From: Microcyclospora pomicola
Taxonomy: Eukaryota > Ascomycota > Dothideomycetes > Capnodiales
DNA length: 64,000 bases
Assembly (NCBI GenBank): GCA_002786065.1
Contig: NHNY01000004.1
Location: 1,290,236 to 1,354,235 of the forward strand
Direction of reading: 5' to 3'
Part shown: piece by piece, positions 21,362 through 32,322 of the stretch
Layout: every line of letters starts with the position of its first letter
Numbering within the stretch: position 1 is the first letter of the stretch
The notes under the pieces: generated by a model
Database searches by the model: none
Told to the model about the DNA's origin: nothing
The model's input: only the letters and a program-made list of their open reading frames with translations
Translations under genes and position numbers: made by a program

Positions 21362-22087
21362 GCTTGGCAAACCTCGCGCATCGAGTCATCGAGCTTCGAG
21401 ATGGGTGTGGCCCATGATAGGAGACTCTGGAACGGGGAGTTCAGTGGATCATGAACTTTCGAGTCGTTGGCGTTGATAGCTACATATTCGAAGCCTCAGA
21501 ACACTGCTGGGTATATGCCATGCTCACCAGAGCACGATCGACCCACCTTTTCTCGTGAAGACAGAGTGCCTCAGGAGATCTAGTGCCCATTGCGAGCCTA
21601 AGTTATACACAACAGAGAGAATGATCGCATCAATATGGTCAACACGAGATAAGTCTGGAAAGAGTGATGCGTTCAGAGGAATCTACAACGTCAAGCTGAT
21701 GGATCACTCAATGGGTCTGAAGCGACGCTGCCCGTCGAGAGTCACTCTGTCTTTACCGATCCCCCAGTGCACGCCCTTATATCCCAAGCAAATCCTCAAA
21801 CCACTGTACCAGACGATTGCAGCTTCAGCCAGCAAGGTGTGGCGGTAACCAGACTACCACCGGATATCTTGTCAACATGGTCCACGCGATGCATATGCCG
21901 AAGCGACGACGAGCTTTGTACCTCCTCCACAGCAAATGCTAGTTCACGTGAGTCCGACCCTGATGTTCTTACGCGATCTCATTCTCTGTCCTGATTCTCA
22001 TACCGGTCGTGGGAACATGATAATACGATAAACGAGCCATGAGTTCTGTGCCACAGCAATGTGCAGCACATCTACTCTTGTTCTCCC
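21362..22087. other. Intergenic between P450 remnant and CLA4
   Basis: Tail-to-tail spacer of 0.7 kb. A 97-codon frame near 21555-21848 has no coding character. No gene seen. Confidence 0.5.
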
Positions 22088-24647
22088 TTAGTGCCCTCCC
22101 TTTCTGAAAGACAGCAGACTAGCAAGCGAGGCAAGACTACAACCGTGCTGTAAGAACTCATGTTTGCCAAGTTCCTCCGCGGTCGCTCTCGATTTCACAT
22201 CGACGCAAAGACACACACTCAGGAAAGCCTTGAGCTCCTTGCTGAGTTTCTCCGGTTTCTTCAGTCGCGGCGTTCCGTTGGTTGCAATCAGATAAAGTGC
22301 TTTTAGTGGCTCCTCGTTAAGGTATGGTGGTTCTGACTCGATCATTTCGATTGCCATGATTCCGAGAGACCAGATATCCACCTTGCTACCGTACTCTTTC
22401 TGCTTTACCACCTCCGGAGCCATCCAATATGGTGTTCCAACCATAGTGGCTCGTTTGTTTCGTTGTTCTGTGAGCTTAGCACAGAAGCCGAAATCGGTAA
22501 TTTTGACGGCACCACGTGAAGAGAGTAGGACATTGTCCGATTTGATATCACGATGAATGATGTTTTGAGCATGAAGATGGATGAGACCCTTACATGTCTG
22601 CCGAAACTTGTTAGCCCGGCTCCTCAGAACATAGCAGATTCACGTAGCTTACCTCGTGGCAGATTGTTGCAATCTGATCTTCGGAGATCGAACCGTTGTT
22701 GTCAATCACATCGGTGAGTGCACCACCCTCCATAAACTCCATCACTACCCACAACTCAAATGTTTCTTCTTGCAGGAATGCATCGAGGAAATTGACGATG
22801 TTGTCATGTCGACTTTCCTTCATCACGATGATTTCATTGACGATGAGTTCCTTCCGAGGCTGTGATCGAAGGTCCATCTGCTTTATCGCCACTTGCGCTC
22901 TTGGTCCGAATTGCTTCATGATGTCCTGTGCGGTCTTACTTGGAGCACTCTCACGGATTCGGGCAACATACACGGAGCCAGACGCTCCTTGTCCGATCTT
23001 CTTTTGCTTGTTGTAGCTTTCCAGAGGGTTAGAGAGACTGACTACCGATCTCAATCGCTCCATGACTTGTGCATCGGACATAGCACTCATCCGTACTTCC
23101 TTCTGCTTGTCGCCGGCGTCCTTCTTGGTCAAAGCCGCTTCCGCTGCTTTTATGGGGTCTTTAGGAGCGCCGGTCGGCTGCTTAGTCTGGATGTTGAGCG
23201 GCTTGACCGCTCCTTGACCATTCATCGGTTTGCTGCTGGAGCCAGAAGGCTTGCGTGTCAGCGGCTGTTGCCGGTCCGGGGCCTGCGTCTGTCCATTGAT
23301 TTGTGGCGTTGACGGCTGTTTAACCGCGTACGGTGAGGATCCATTCGATTGCTTCTGAGGCGAGGGACCTTTGTAACCGTTTTGGGAGCCCGGGGGCGCT
23401 GGAGCAGGTCGCGATGCCTGCAAGTTCCTGACCGGAATACTACTGCTCGATTGGCCACCTTTACCACTACCGGGCGCAGCAGGCGCGGGTCTTTGGGCTT
23501 GATAACGAGTGTTCGCATTCGGATCCTGCTGATCACCTAGGTAGCCACCACCAATTTCCTGCTTGACCATAGGAGTCTTCGTCTTCGGAAGAGAGTCGTT
23601 ATATTCACGATCTTCTTGTTCGCGTTTGCGCCTTTGCTCATCGTCATTTCTTCGCCTTTCGGAGTCAGCGCGACGAGAAGCATCTTCTGGCTTTCTCCGC
23701 CTGTCTTCTGAGTCGCTGCGCGCCTGATCGCTGCCAGGCGCTGTGTCAGACCTCTTCGGCGGACCATAGCGGTCCTGGTTTGTAGGCGTTCCTGAGGCAC
23801 TGCGGCTGAAGCTGTCCTGGCGATCATACCCTGGATGTTGTGGTCGTGGTGGAGCTACGTTGCTCCCTGCGGAGTAGCCAAGCTGCTTTTCTCTTCCAGC
23901 ACTCAGCGGCGGGGTTGGAGTGAGAGAAGAATACTTTGCCGGGTCGTCAGCTCTGACGGCAACCTTGTCGGTGTAAAACTGCAACACTTCCACAACAGCC
24001 TGAGGGTTGTTGGCCATATCCTCCTTCGTAAGCGCCGAACCCTTGAGCAGTCTCTCCCACTCCACAGGTAGACCGACAAATCCGCCGGTGACTGGATCGA
24101 AACCGACGTGCACGCGGTGCGAGAAGCCTGTAGGGTGCGACACGCCGCCCATGCTTGGGCAACGGTCGTATATGCTGTCCATCCAACCATATACCTCATT
24201 ATCAGTGTCAAACTTGAGAATCCACTGCTTGCTTCCCTCCCGTGTAAGTTCCAGACTGTATGGGTAGTTGTCGGATCGCGTGACATTGGACACGTCGCGC
24301 AGATAGATAGTAAAGGAGACTTTACTGCTTGTGTTGGATTTGAGGAAATCCAGCTGTTTCTCCCTGAGCACAAGGAAGCGCTCGTTCCAGAACGCTTTCA
24401 TGAATCCACCACCTTCTTCTTTGACCTTGGCCCATCCGTCTTTTACCACCGTAAGCTCCCCATTGCTTTCACTGCCACTGCGACTGAAAGAGGTTGTGGA
24501 GGGCGAATTGAGACTGCCGGATTGGTATTGGGCATGGCTAGGATTACCAGGAGTCTGGTAGACTTGCGGAGTGAGGTTGAGTTTACCACGGGACGAAGGC
24601 GGTTGCGGAGCAGGGCCTGGGTTGAGGAACTGATCCGGACGATACAT
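22088..24647 (-). CDS. CLA4: p21-activated kinase Cla4 (PH-CRIB-STE20 kinase)
   Basis: Exons 24647-22653 and 22597-22088 are joined by a 55-bp intron with a CTAAC branch site, giving 834 aa. A PH domain lies at about residues 65-180 ([22 protein letters not shown]). The CRIB follows at once ([20 protein letters not shown]), the arrangement that separates Cla4 from Ste20. A long Pro/Ser/Gln/Arg-rich linker runs to the kinase domain, which starts near 550 ([13 protein letters not shown]). The intron falls in the kinase domain just before [15 protein letters not shown] and [11 protein letters not shown] are intact. Cla4 acts downstream of Cdc42/Rac in septation, polarity and hyphal growth. Its head-to-head neighbour is MGT1. 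Confidence 0.95.
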
Positions 24648-25750
24648 CCTGCAGCGCGCTTTATGGTCAACAAGGCCGCATCATGATATCGTTCTCATCA
24701 TATCACTTCTGCATGCTCCTGTTCCCTCCTGGGGCGACGCCAAGTCCCCTTCCCCTCATCACTGCTTCAACTGCAACACCTAGATAGGACGGACTTACGA
24801 GTTTGGTTGATTAGACATGATAGGGTACTCTGGCCCTGGCCACGTGCACGATGTAGTGCTCAGGTGAATGGACGAGACGGTGCTTCGACGTCGTGGGTGG
24901 TGCGCAAACCCGATGGAGTCTTGGGTTGGCGGAGCGCTCCAGGGTCCCACTTGCTGTAGTTGCCGCGGCGTTGTTAATCGATGATCGAGGGGCGTTGTGG
25001 TGGGCGCGAAAGCCGATTCCGTGGAGTCCGAGACGAGCTGAGGCCCACGACTCAGTTGGTGTGCCGGTGGGGAGTATGGATGGCGCCAAGGCACGGTGAC
25101 TCTGCCTGCGGAACGAAGCTTTGTCTGCTTCAAGCGCAAGCGACAGAAAATGACCGAGGAGGCTCAGCAGGCGGCCGGAGAGCGCGAGGGTGTAACGAAC
25201 GCAGTGAGCGAGCGAGGGGCGGATGATGTCGCGGTTCAAGGGAAGATGCCAGACTGAGCCACGCGCAGTGGGAGGTCCATACAACGGAGGTGAGCTTTCA
25301 GGCGCCGGTCGGTGTGGGAAGGGGTCCTGTCGGGGGTGGAGCGGAGTGGGGGAAGTCAAATGGCAAACCGGGAGTTTCACAACACCAGCGGCTCGGAGCT
25401 TACGGCGCTGCGACCCAATGATAGTACTGTATCAGGTTGCCCATCACATGATGGGGGGATTGCACGCAACTTGAGTGTTTTGTACCTTCGTCGACCGCAC
25501 CGCCGTCGCCACCCACCATTCCGCTCCGCTGGACTTCTTATCATGCTCGACTGGTCTCGTGTCGGCCCTACAGCTAGGCTCGGAAGAATGTCTTCCTAAA
25601 CACGTGATGCACGCACTCAATCCACATACTGGTTGCTGTATACTGCCTTGCAAAGCAGCGTCTTGTCAAGCGAACGCGGCTGAACGCTCACCACCATAGC
25701 CATCAGAAATATCTTGACCGACGTATTGACACGACATAGAGGATTGGGCC
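24648..25750. other. Divergent promoter region between CLA4 and MGT1
   Basis: Head-to-head spacer of 1.1 kb, GC-rich. Several long open frames on both strands (up to about 190 codons) are low-complexity and share no domain; I treat them as chance frames in GC-rich promoter or UTR sequence. Confidence 0.5.
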
Positions 25751-26347
25751 ATGCCTACTGCCGGCGATAAGAGAAAACGAGCCCTTTCGACCGGAACTGT
25801 AGACTGCATCCAAAAGAAACATGGATCGGCTCCGACCATTTCCAAGTACTTCGCACCACTGCCAAAGCTGGCAATCGACTCTTCCGCTATGGAAGACATC
25901 CATCTTGATGCTGTCACACCTGCTTCTTCTCATGCAGCGCCAGCCGAGAGCCTACGCACTCCCACACGAGCAGATATGGCAGTCCAGCTCGATCGCATTG
26001 CTCGGTCCAACCTGACTCCGTTTCGCAAGCGAATGCTGTCGCTGCTATGTGAAGTCCCCAGGGGGCGTTACAGTACCTATCAAGCGCTGTCTGACCATGT
26101 GACATCAACGTCGCATAAGACATGTGCCCGTGCTGTTGGGAGCGCCATGAGGAACAACCCTTTCGCCCCGGAAGTACCTTGCCACCGAATCCTGGCTGCC
26201 AACGGGAGTTTGGGGGGTTTTGGGGGCTACTGGGGGGAGAGCGGTAAGTATGCTAATAAGAAACACGAGCTGCTGCACGAAGAAGGCATCAGATTTGACT
26301 CGAGAGGGAAGGTCAAGGGACCTGTTTTTAGGGACTTCACAGGCTAA
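25751..26347 (+). CDS. MGT1: O6-methylguanine-DNA methyltransferase
   Basis: Single exon of 198 aa. The active-site motif PCHR is in VPCHRILAANGSLGGFGG, with the upstream DNA-binding helix-turn-helix (VPRGRYSTYQALSDHV) and the RAVGSAMRNNPF arginine-finger helix, all family-defining. This suicide enzyme takes the alkyl group from O6-alkylguanine onto the PCHR Cys and works in the nucleus. The N-terminal ~70 residues form a basic, disordered extension (KRKR near residue 8), possibly a nuclear signal. A PIP-like stretch (APTISKYFAPL) is also visible there, but its meaning is uncertain. The length fits fungal and bacterial C-terminal-type enzymes. Confidence 0.93.
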   Translation: MPTAGDKRKRALSTGTVDCIQKKHGSAPTISKYFAPLPKLAIDSSAMEDIHLDAVTPASSHAAPAESLRTPTRADMAVQLDRIARSNLTPFRKRMLSLLCEVPRGRYSTYQALSDHVTSTSHKTCARAVGSAMRNNPFAPEVPCHRILAANGSLGGFGGYWGESGKYANKKHELLHEEGIRFDSRGKVKGPVFRDFTG

Positions 26348-26761
26348 GCCGCTCATTTTCCACGATCAAAAAATGTTACGCATCAACAGCATCATGCCTA
26401 CCCAGGCGCAGCCGAGCAAGTATATCATCTCGGAACAGAGATCAGACGCGCCAAGTCTGCTCGCATCTTCCCTTCAATACTGCAAAACATCACTCGGGTG
26501 CTCTCAAGTAAGCTCTGTACCAGCCAGCGCGTAACAGCAATAGCACGACCAATGGAAGAGATTACCAAACCTAGAATGGTACCGAAACAAGGAAAGTCAT
26601 GGCGGATTCACTGTAATAACGCATCATGATACAGGGGTGTTCCGGGGGCATTTTCACATGGTTGACATATATGGTAAGCCTGTTGACCATGATCAAGCAT
26701 TTGCCATCGTCACTTTCAACGATGCCGATGTGGAGTCTCTTCGGACCAGATCTCAACCGAT
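26348..26761. other. Intergenic between convergent MGT1 and HSF1
   Basis: Tail-to-tail 414-bp spacer; no gene seen. Confidence 0.5.
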
Positions 26762-29072
26762 TTATGTTCTTCGCGCTCTCTTCCTCGGCGTGCCCGGGTC
26801 TTCGGCGACTGTTCCCGCAGGGCTTGTAGCTTCACTACTCAGGCTCTCGACTCTACCGTCGGCATCGTCACCACCGACGTTCTGGGTCGTGGTAGCTGCG
26901 TCGTTCTGCTTGAATGGCTCACCAAACATGTCTGCTTCGTCAAGTCCGGCAGTGTTCGTGAAGTCCCAGTCGCTCACGTCACCAACGCCATTTGCTTCGG
27001 CATTGGTCGCGGAGGGGAAATTGAAGTCAATGTCGGTGTTGTCTGGTGCTGAGCTTCCGAAATCAAAGAAACTGCTGGGATCGTAATCGCCGGGATTTCC
27101 GGTGAAGTCGAATGGATTCTCATCGGCGCCGTGGGCTAGACCAGGTATTGAACCTGTTGGAGACAGCGGTTGAAGCCTCCGGTTGAGTTCTTGAACTCTA
27201 TCGTCCTGCTGCCGCTGCATGTTTGTGAGCATCTCTAATTGCTGCTGAGTTTGCTTGAACTGGTTCAAGTCAGGCATGATAGGCGGCTGTGGGGATATCA
27301 GCGCGTTGTTGTTGCCGGCGTCTCCGTTTTGGCTTGCCATCAACGCTAGGACGTTTTCACGCTGCTGCTGCGTGAGGGGAGCATTCCCGTCAGCATTTTG
27401 ATAGTGATCGAGCGCCGAGGTGAAGTCGAATGTCGGAGCAGACGTGTTTGGTGTTGATGCGTTGGTAGCGTTGACGCTGTTGATCAGGCTCATCATTTGG
27501 TCGCTTTCGGGGATTTGCTGCAAGGGAGGAGTCTCTGCTTCTTCTTTCGGTACCGGACTTGCCGTCTCGGCTGAGTTGAATGGCGAAGCATGCACTCTTG
27601 CTCTACTGCTCTCCGGGCGTAAAAGATCATTTGGCGGTGTGGTTGATTGACGGGCGGCAGTCGCATGACTTCTTGACGAGTTTGAGGTCTGCAACAGAGG
27701 AGACTGTGACTGTGTCGCGGGCGATGGAGCGCCCAGCAGCAACGGTGTCTTCTTAACATAGCGCTGTAGCTGTGCGTTGTTCCCGTTCGGCGTGTCATGG
27801 AACTCTTCCACCACACTGCCATGTTGTGCTTGCTGCTGATGGTTGTTGAACATGTTGACAAGGTTCGCTGCCCCCGTGCCATCGAGACTGCGATTGTAGA
27901 ATGTTGCCAGGAAGGTTAGAATTGCGTTAATCGAATTTTCGTGTCTGTCGTGAAGAGCCTGGAAAGCGGTTGCTTGTCTATAGAATTGATCGTTCTGCTC
28001 TTTAAGCTGAGTGATCATCTTCGAGATGAATCTTTGTTGTTGCTGGAGCTTCTGCAGCTCTGTGCGTACCGCAGTAAGTTCGTTTCGTGGCAACGTTGCC
28101 AGGTCTTGGCCCATGCCCGAGGCGCCGATTTCATGCGTCCTGCCCTCAGGTCCTGGAGAATACTGGCGCTCGTCGTCGCTGTCATACGGTTCCTTGGCCG
28201 ACCCGTCTCTTTTCCGTTTAGCCGATGATTTATTGGTGGGTTTCTGAATCAGCCAGAGAAGATCTGGTCGATTCTTCCGGAAGTAAGGATGCGAATACAT
28301 GCTCGGCGGTTTCACCCCTTTCCGCGCCTTTTCCGACTGTCGTAGTGATCCGTCTGTGATGTTCACAGTCTTGTGAAAGCCATACATGTTAAGCTGGCGA
28401 ACGAATGATGCATAATTATTGTGTTTGAACAGCTCCGGGATAAGTGTTCGAGCGAATTCATCCTCATCAAGCACGATGAATGATCGGCCGTCATCCGACC
28501 ATCTGATGAGGTCAGTGTTGTTGCTATCCAGAAAGCTATAGAATGTCAGCATATTTGCATCATGCCAAAGGGGTACGGGCGTTCGCTGACCTGCTCAGTT
28601 TCTGTACGAATGGCGGTATTTGCTTGCGCTTCCCTTGAGCATCTCTCTTCGCCGCTTGCACTTTGAGTGTCAATTCAGCCTCATCCTCCTCACCAGGCTG
28701 CTGCTGCCGTGCGCTTATACCACTGTTCTGCAAATTCCACTGCTCTTGCTGAGGTAGATGCTGCGGACCCATGAGCTGGGTTCGGGATCGCCGGACCAGG
28801 TCTGTGGAAGGGACCAGCGCCGAGTTACTGCCATGAACGGGACCCAGAGCAGCATTCTGTGAGAACGCCGCGAATCCGCTGTCATCCGCGTGAGCGGGAT
28901 CCGAGAACACCTGGTCTTGAGCGTAGGGCTGCAGAAAGTTCGTCTCGAAATCGGTCTGCTGGTCCTGTAAAGGGCTATAAGGATATGTAGGGAGTTGTTG
29001 CTGTGGCATGTTCTGGATGAGGGGCGATGCACCTGGCGCTGCTCGTTTTCGGGAGTTTGTGGTAGATGGCAT
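26762..29072 (-). CDS. HSF1: Heat shock transcription factor Hsf1
   Basis: Exons 29072-28591 and 28535-26762 are joined across a 55-bp intron, giving 751 aa. I chose the ATG at 29072 (MPSTTNSRKRAAPGASP), a conserved-looking Hsf1 start, over an upstream in-frame start. The HSF DNA-binding domain begins at PPFVQKLSR in exon 1 and continues across the intron into FLDSNNTDLIRWSDDG, FVRQLNMYGFHK and SHPYFRKNRPDLL. The intron therefore interrupts the DNA-binding domain. A basic linker, then a leucine/glutamine heptad region (ELQKLQQQQRFISKMITQLKEQ) for trimerisation follow. The C-terminal half is Asn/Gln/Ser/Asp-rich, as in activation domains. Hsf1 is the master activator of chaperone genes. A TTCnnGAA element lies about 225 bp upstream. 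Confidence 0.93.
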
Positions 29073-30837
29073 CGCTGATAGCAGGAGCGCGACGGGGCCG
29101 GGGATTGGAGGTATACGCGAAGTCGTGAAGGCAGCGAGCACCACACACAGGCCACCTATCGTGAAAAGTCTTGCCCGTGTTTTGTTTCGTTGCGGCGCAG
29201 GGAATCAGGAGAGTATCATGGAGTAGTGAGGTCTTCACAAGAAGAAGAGGGCCAGCCTTGTGTACAATTCTACAACAAGCTCATGGCATGAAGTTGTTCC
29301 AGAACCAATCACGGTGTGCGCCATTCATGACATCGTGAAGTGATTGCCGCCGCAAAGATCGCGCGCTCGAGCTGGTATGGATGTGAGATCCTCGACTTGC
29401 GACAGGCGCAAAGAGTACAGCGAGAGCGCGCAAAACCGGTCGGGCTGCTATGCACGGCAAAAGGTCGAAGCTGCGGGGAGCGGGTCAAACGGAGCGAGGA
29501 AGACTGAGGGATATTGATCGTGCAATCGGCGTGAATCGTGAAGTCGGATCGTTTTGGTCAGGAAGAGATTCGTTGTGCTGGTATGATCTGAACTGATCAG
29601 CTCACTATTATTGACCTCGTGCCAAGCCCAGCGTCGCGAGGTGAGTTCGGTATGAGGTGAGATGACGATGCTGCAGCCAGAACAACCCTAAGGTAAATCC
29701 CTCTACATACCTTACCTGTATGATGATACATGTTCTACCTACGTGTACCTATCCTATGCTTTCAACACAAAACGACCAGAGGACCATTCAGCCAAAAACT
29801 GACGGTCAAAGCCGTTCCATTTCCTTGGTCTGCTTAGACCGCCGGAGAAATTACCTGTAGCTACCTAAGGTTACCTATGCTATGTTCCGCAGACGCAAAT
29901 GCAGACAAGGCGGGAAGCTCTCTTTACCACATAGCCACAATCTCGTTAGGAATAAGATCAGGACGGGCCATAAGGAAACCTACTACGGATCTTCTACAAT
30001 ATTGGAGAGGAGCAGACTGATCGGAGCTTTCTGGAGACGCTGGTGTATTGAGCGGTCTATGATGTGGACGATAATGTCCCTACCTGATTCTAATGGAGAA
30101 CATCTCCTGAAATGATCCGCATTGTGTCGCCGGGCTACCCCAAGGATGCACCATCTGATTCTCTTGGAGCACTGTCCTGGACATTGACTTGAGGAGCGTG
30201 AAGTAGTATGAGAACGGTCAAGATACCTATTGCCCTCTATCAGACTTGTTCCATAACATTGAGGCTTGAAACCCTGCGAGCATGTCGACTGTGTTTGCTA
30301 GGATTGACAACATCAGTGCCGGGCTATGGATGAGCTGCGCAAGACAGTTGTCCTTGTTATAGATTGAGCGAGATTACTATTGCATCACTGCATGTGCCTG
30401 TTGTCCGCTTCGTATGTTGCCAACCTATTCAACACATGCAGCGGGTGAGGGTGGAGGAGTTTGAATATGCGCCAATTCATGTCGTGGAGACCTGATCTGA
30501 AGAGATGTGTATTGTAGAGGAAGATGGAATATTTCGGCCCTACAGTACATATAATACATACATTACCCATTGAGAACCATGTACGATAGCAAGGTAGAGT
30601 ACAGTAGACGTTGTCACTCCTGACTGCAGCATGTGAGGTGCATTATTGGACCACAGAAATCTCTCGTCCCATCATCATCATCATCCAACCGCGTCCGTCC
30701 AGTTGCTGCTTCCGGGCCCTCTGCATCTTCTACCAGTCCGCTCCCCTTCACTTTGTTCATCGCATCAACATGCCTCGTGTCACCTACATCTCCCGACTAC
30801 CCTTCACTCCGACTTCATCGCGACGACAGCGCTGATC
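29073..30837. other. Divergent intergenic region between HSF1 and a membrane protein gene
   Basis: 1.8-kb head-to-head spacer. The middle part (about 29690-29885) is rich in TACCT/AGGTA words. It holds CT-rich and CATCATCATC sequence before 30838. No gene seen. Confidence 0.5.
29297..29304. promoter_or_regulatory. Two-unit heat shock element (TTCnnGAA) upstream of HSF1
   Basis: TTCCAGAA lies about 225 bp upstream of the HSF1 start, with another GAA just before it but out of the 5-bp phase. It might allow autoregulation. Such 6-base matches arise by chance, so this is weak. Confidence 0.25.
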
Positions 30838-32322
30838 ATGGCGACCTTCACGGGCGATGACGCCAGTCGTTCACTGCCACCATCTACTCCACAAACCCCG
30901 GACGCTGACTATGATGACGCCAAATCGCGACTTGCATCCTCCACCGCACCTTTTCCCCGTCTGACTTCCAATCGAGGTAGAATTTCTTCTCCGAACCCTA
31001 AGAACACCGTCCGCCGGCGATCAAGTCTGCTGTCCCTCTCCAGTCTGGACGAGGCTGCTCAGTCCTTCACCGACGACATCATCAACCCCCGCACGCACAA
31101 GAGCAAGCTCCGAAGAGATGGCGAGGATGAAGTCACACATTGGCACTCCACACCACTTGTCTTTGCAATACTTCCAGCTATTGCCGGGATCTTGTTCCAG
31201 AATGGATCCACCTTTGTCACGGACGTTCTCTTGCTTGCATTGGCTGCCGTTTTCTTGAATTGGAGTGTGCGATTGCCATGGGATTGGTATTACGCTTCGC
31301 AGTCCACCTTCGAGGCCAATACCCCCGTCTTCGACGACGATACCATTATCGAAGAGGACATAGCCGCGGAGACTGTGGTGGAGAACGATTCTCCGACCGA
31401 TGGCGCATCTGTTCATGCTGCTACCGGCTCGAGTTATGCGGCCAAGCTCAACGGTGACTTAGGCTTCAATGAACGAGAGCAAGCCATCAAGGAACTCCGT
31501 CGACAAGAACTCTTCGCTTTATTGGCGACGTTTGTCTTTCCGTGTCTGGCCGCCTATCTCCTCCATGTCATTCGTGCTCAACTTTCGCGACCTTCCACCG
31601 GACTGGTGTCTGATTACAACCTCTCAATCTTCATACTTGCTGCAGAAATCCGACCTTTTCGTCAACTGTGTCGGCTCATTGCCCATCGGACCTTGCATCT
31701 GAAGCGTCTTGCTACAGCTGTAGATGAACCTGGCTACGACCAAAAGCCCACGGCCGTTGCCATCTTGATGCAGCGTGTGGATGATCTCGAAGCTCGACTT
31801 GCAGATCAAACTCTAAGCCCGATGGCAACGCAGATTGCACAGAAGACTGAAGTGAACGAGCTTCACTCCGAATTGAAGAAGCGTTTTGAGCCTCGCCTGG
31901 AAGGCCTAGAACGCGCAGTCCGCCGCTACGAGAAGAGATCTACCACATTCACCATGGCAATCGACCAGCGTCTGCTTGCGCTAGAAAGCAGGACGAACGA
32001 TGCATTCAGCCTTGCTGCAGTCGCCGCGCAAAACTCGCGTGGCCATAGCATATTTGATCTTTTGGTCGACCTTGGCACGAACGCCGTGGTGCTGCCTATC
32101 AGATTACTATGGTCTGCATGCAAGCTACCTTTCAATATGGCCGAGGAAGCCTATATCAAATTGAAGGTGCTCATGCTAGGCCCTGCGTATGCACAACCCA
32201 ATCACGGTACCAAGAGATCATCTGGCAATAGCTCTGCCACTCTCGGCCGATATCCAGAAAGGGACGAGAAGGTGCGACTGAAGTACACCGGGAGGAAGCC
32301 TCAGCGGGATGCTCTTCGGTAA
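30838..32322 (+). CDS. Conserved-looking membrane protein of unknown function with coiled coil
   Basis: Single exon of 494 aa from the ATG at 30838; the open frame extends upstream, but that part is low-complexity leader. A Ser/Pro/Arg-rich N terminus (SRGRI..., RRRSSLLSLSSLDEA) is followed by paired hydrophobic helices (STPLVFAILPAIAGILF, TFVTDVLLLALAAVFLNWSV) ending in RLPWDWYYASQ. A third helix occurs after about 210 (ELFALLATFVFPCLAAYLLH). A Glu/Leu/Arg-rich segment near 310-390 (ARLADQTL..., ELHSELKKRFEPRLEGLERAV) looks like a coiled coil. I do not recognise the family. It may sit in an internal membrane with a cytosolic coiled coil. Confidence 0.75.
   Translation: MATFTGDDASRSLPPSTPQTPDADYDDAKSRLASSTAPFPRLTSNRGRISSPNPKNTVRRRSSLLSLSSLDEAAQSFTDDIINPRTHKSKLRRDGEDEVTHWHSTPLVFAILPAIAGILFQNGSTFVTDVLLLALAAVFLNWSVRLPWDWYYASQSTFEANTPVFDDDTIIEEDIAAETVVENDSPTDGASVHAATGSSYAAKLNGDLGFNEREQAIKELRRQELFALLATFVFPCLAAYLLHVIRAQLSRPSTGLVSDYNLSIFILAAEIRPFRQLCRLIAHRTLHLKRLATAVDEPGYDQKPTAVAILMQRVDDLEARLADQTLSPMATQIAQKTEVNELHSELKKRFEPRLEGLERAVRRYEKRSTTFTMAIDQRLLALESRTNDAFSLAAVAAQNSRGHSIFDLLVDLGTNAVVLPIRLLWSACKLPFNMAEEAYIKLKVLMLGPAYAQPNHGTKRSSGNSSATLGRYPERDEKVRLKYTGRKPQRDALR

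Noticed and set aside
24811-25380. 189-codon minus-strand frame between CLA4 and MGT1, with overlapping plus-strand frames
   Set aside because: Low-complexity Pro/Arg/Ser translation in GC-rich sequence with competing frames on the other strand; no start context or homology cue.
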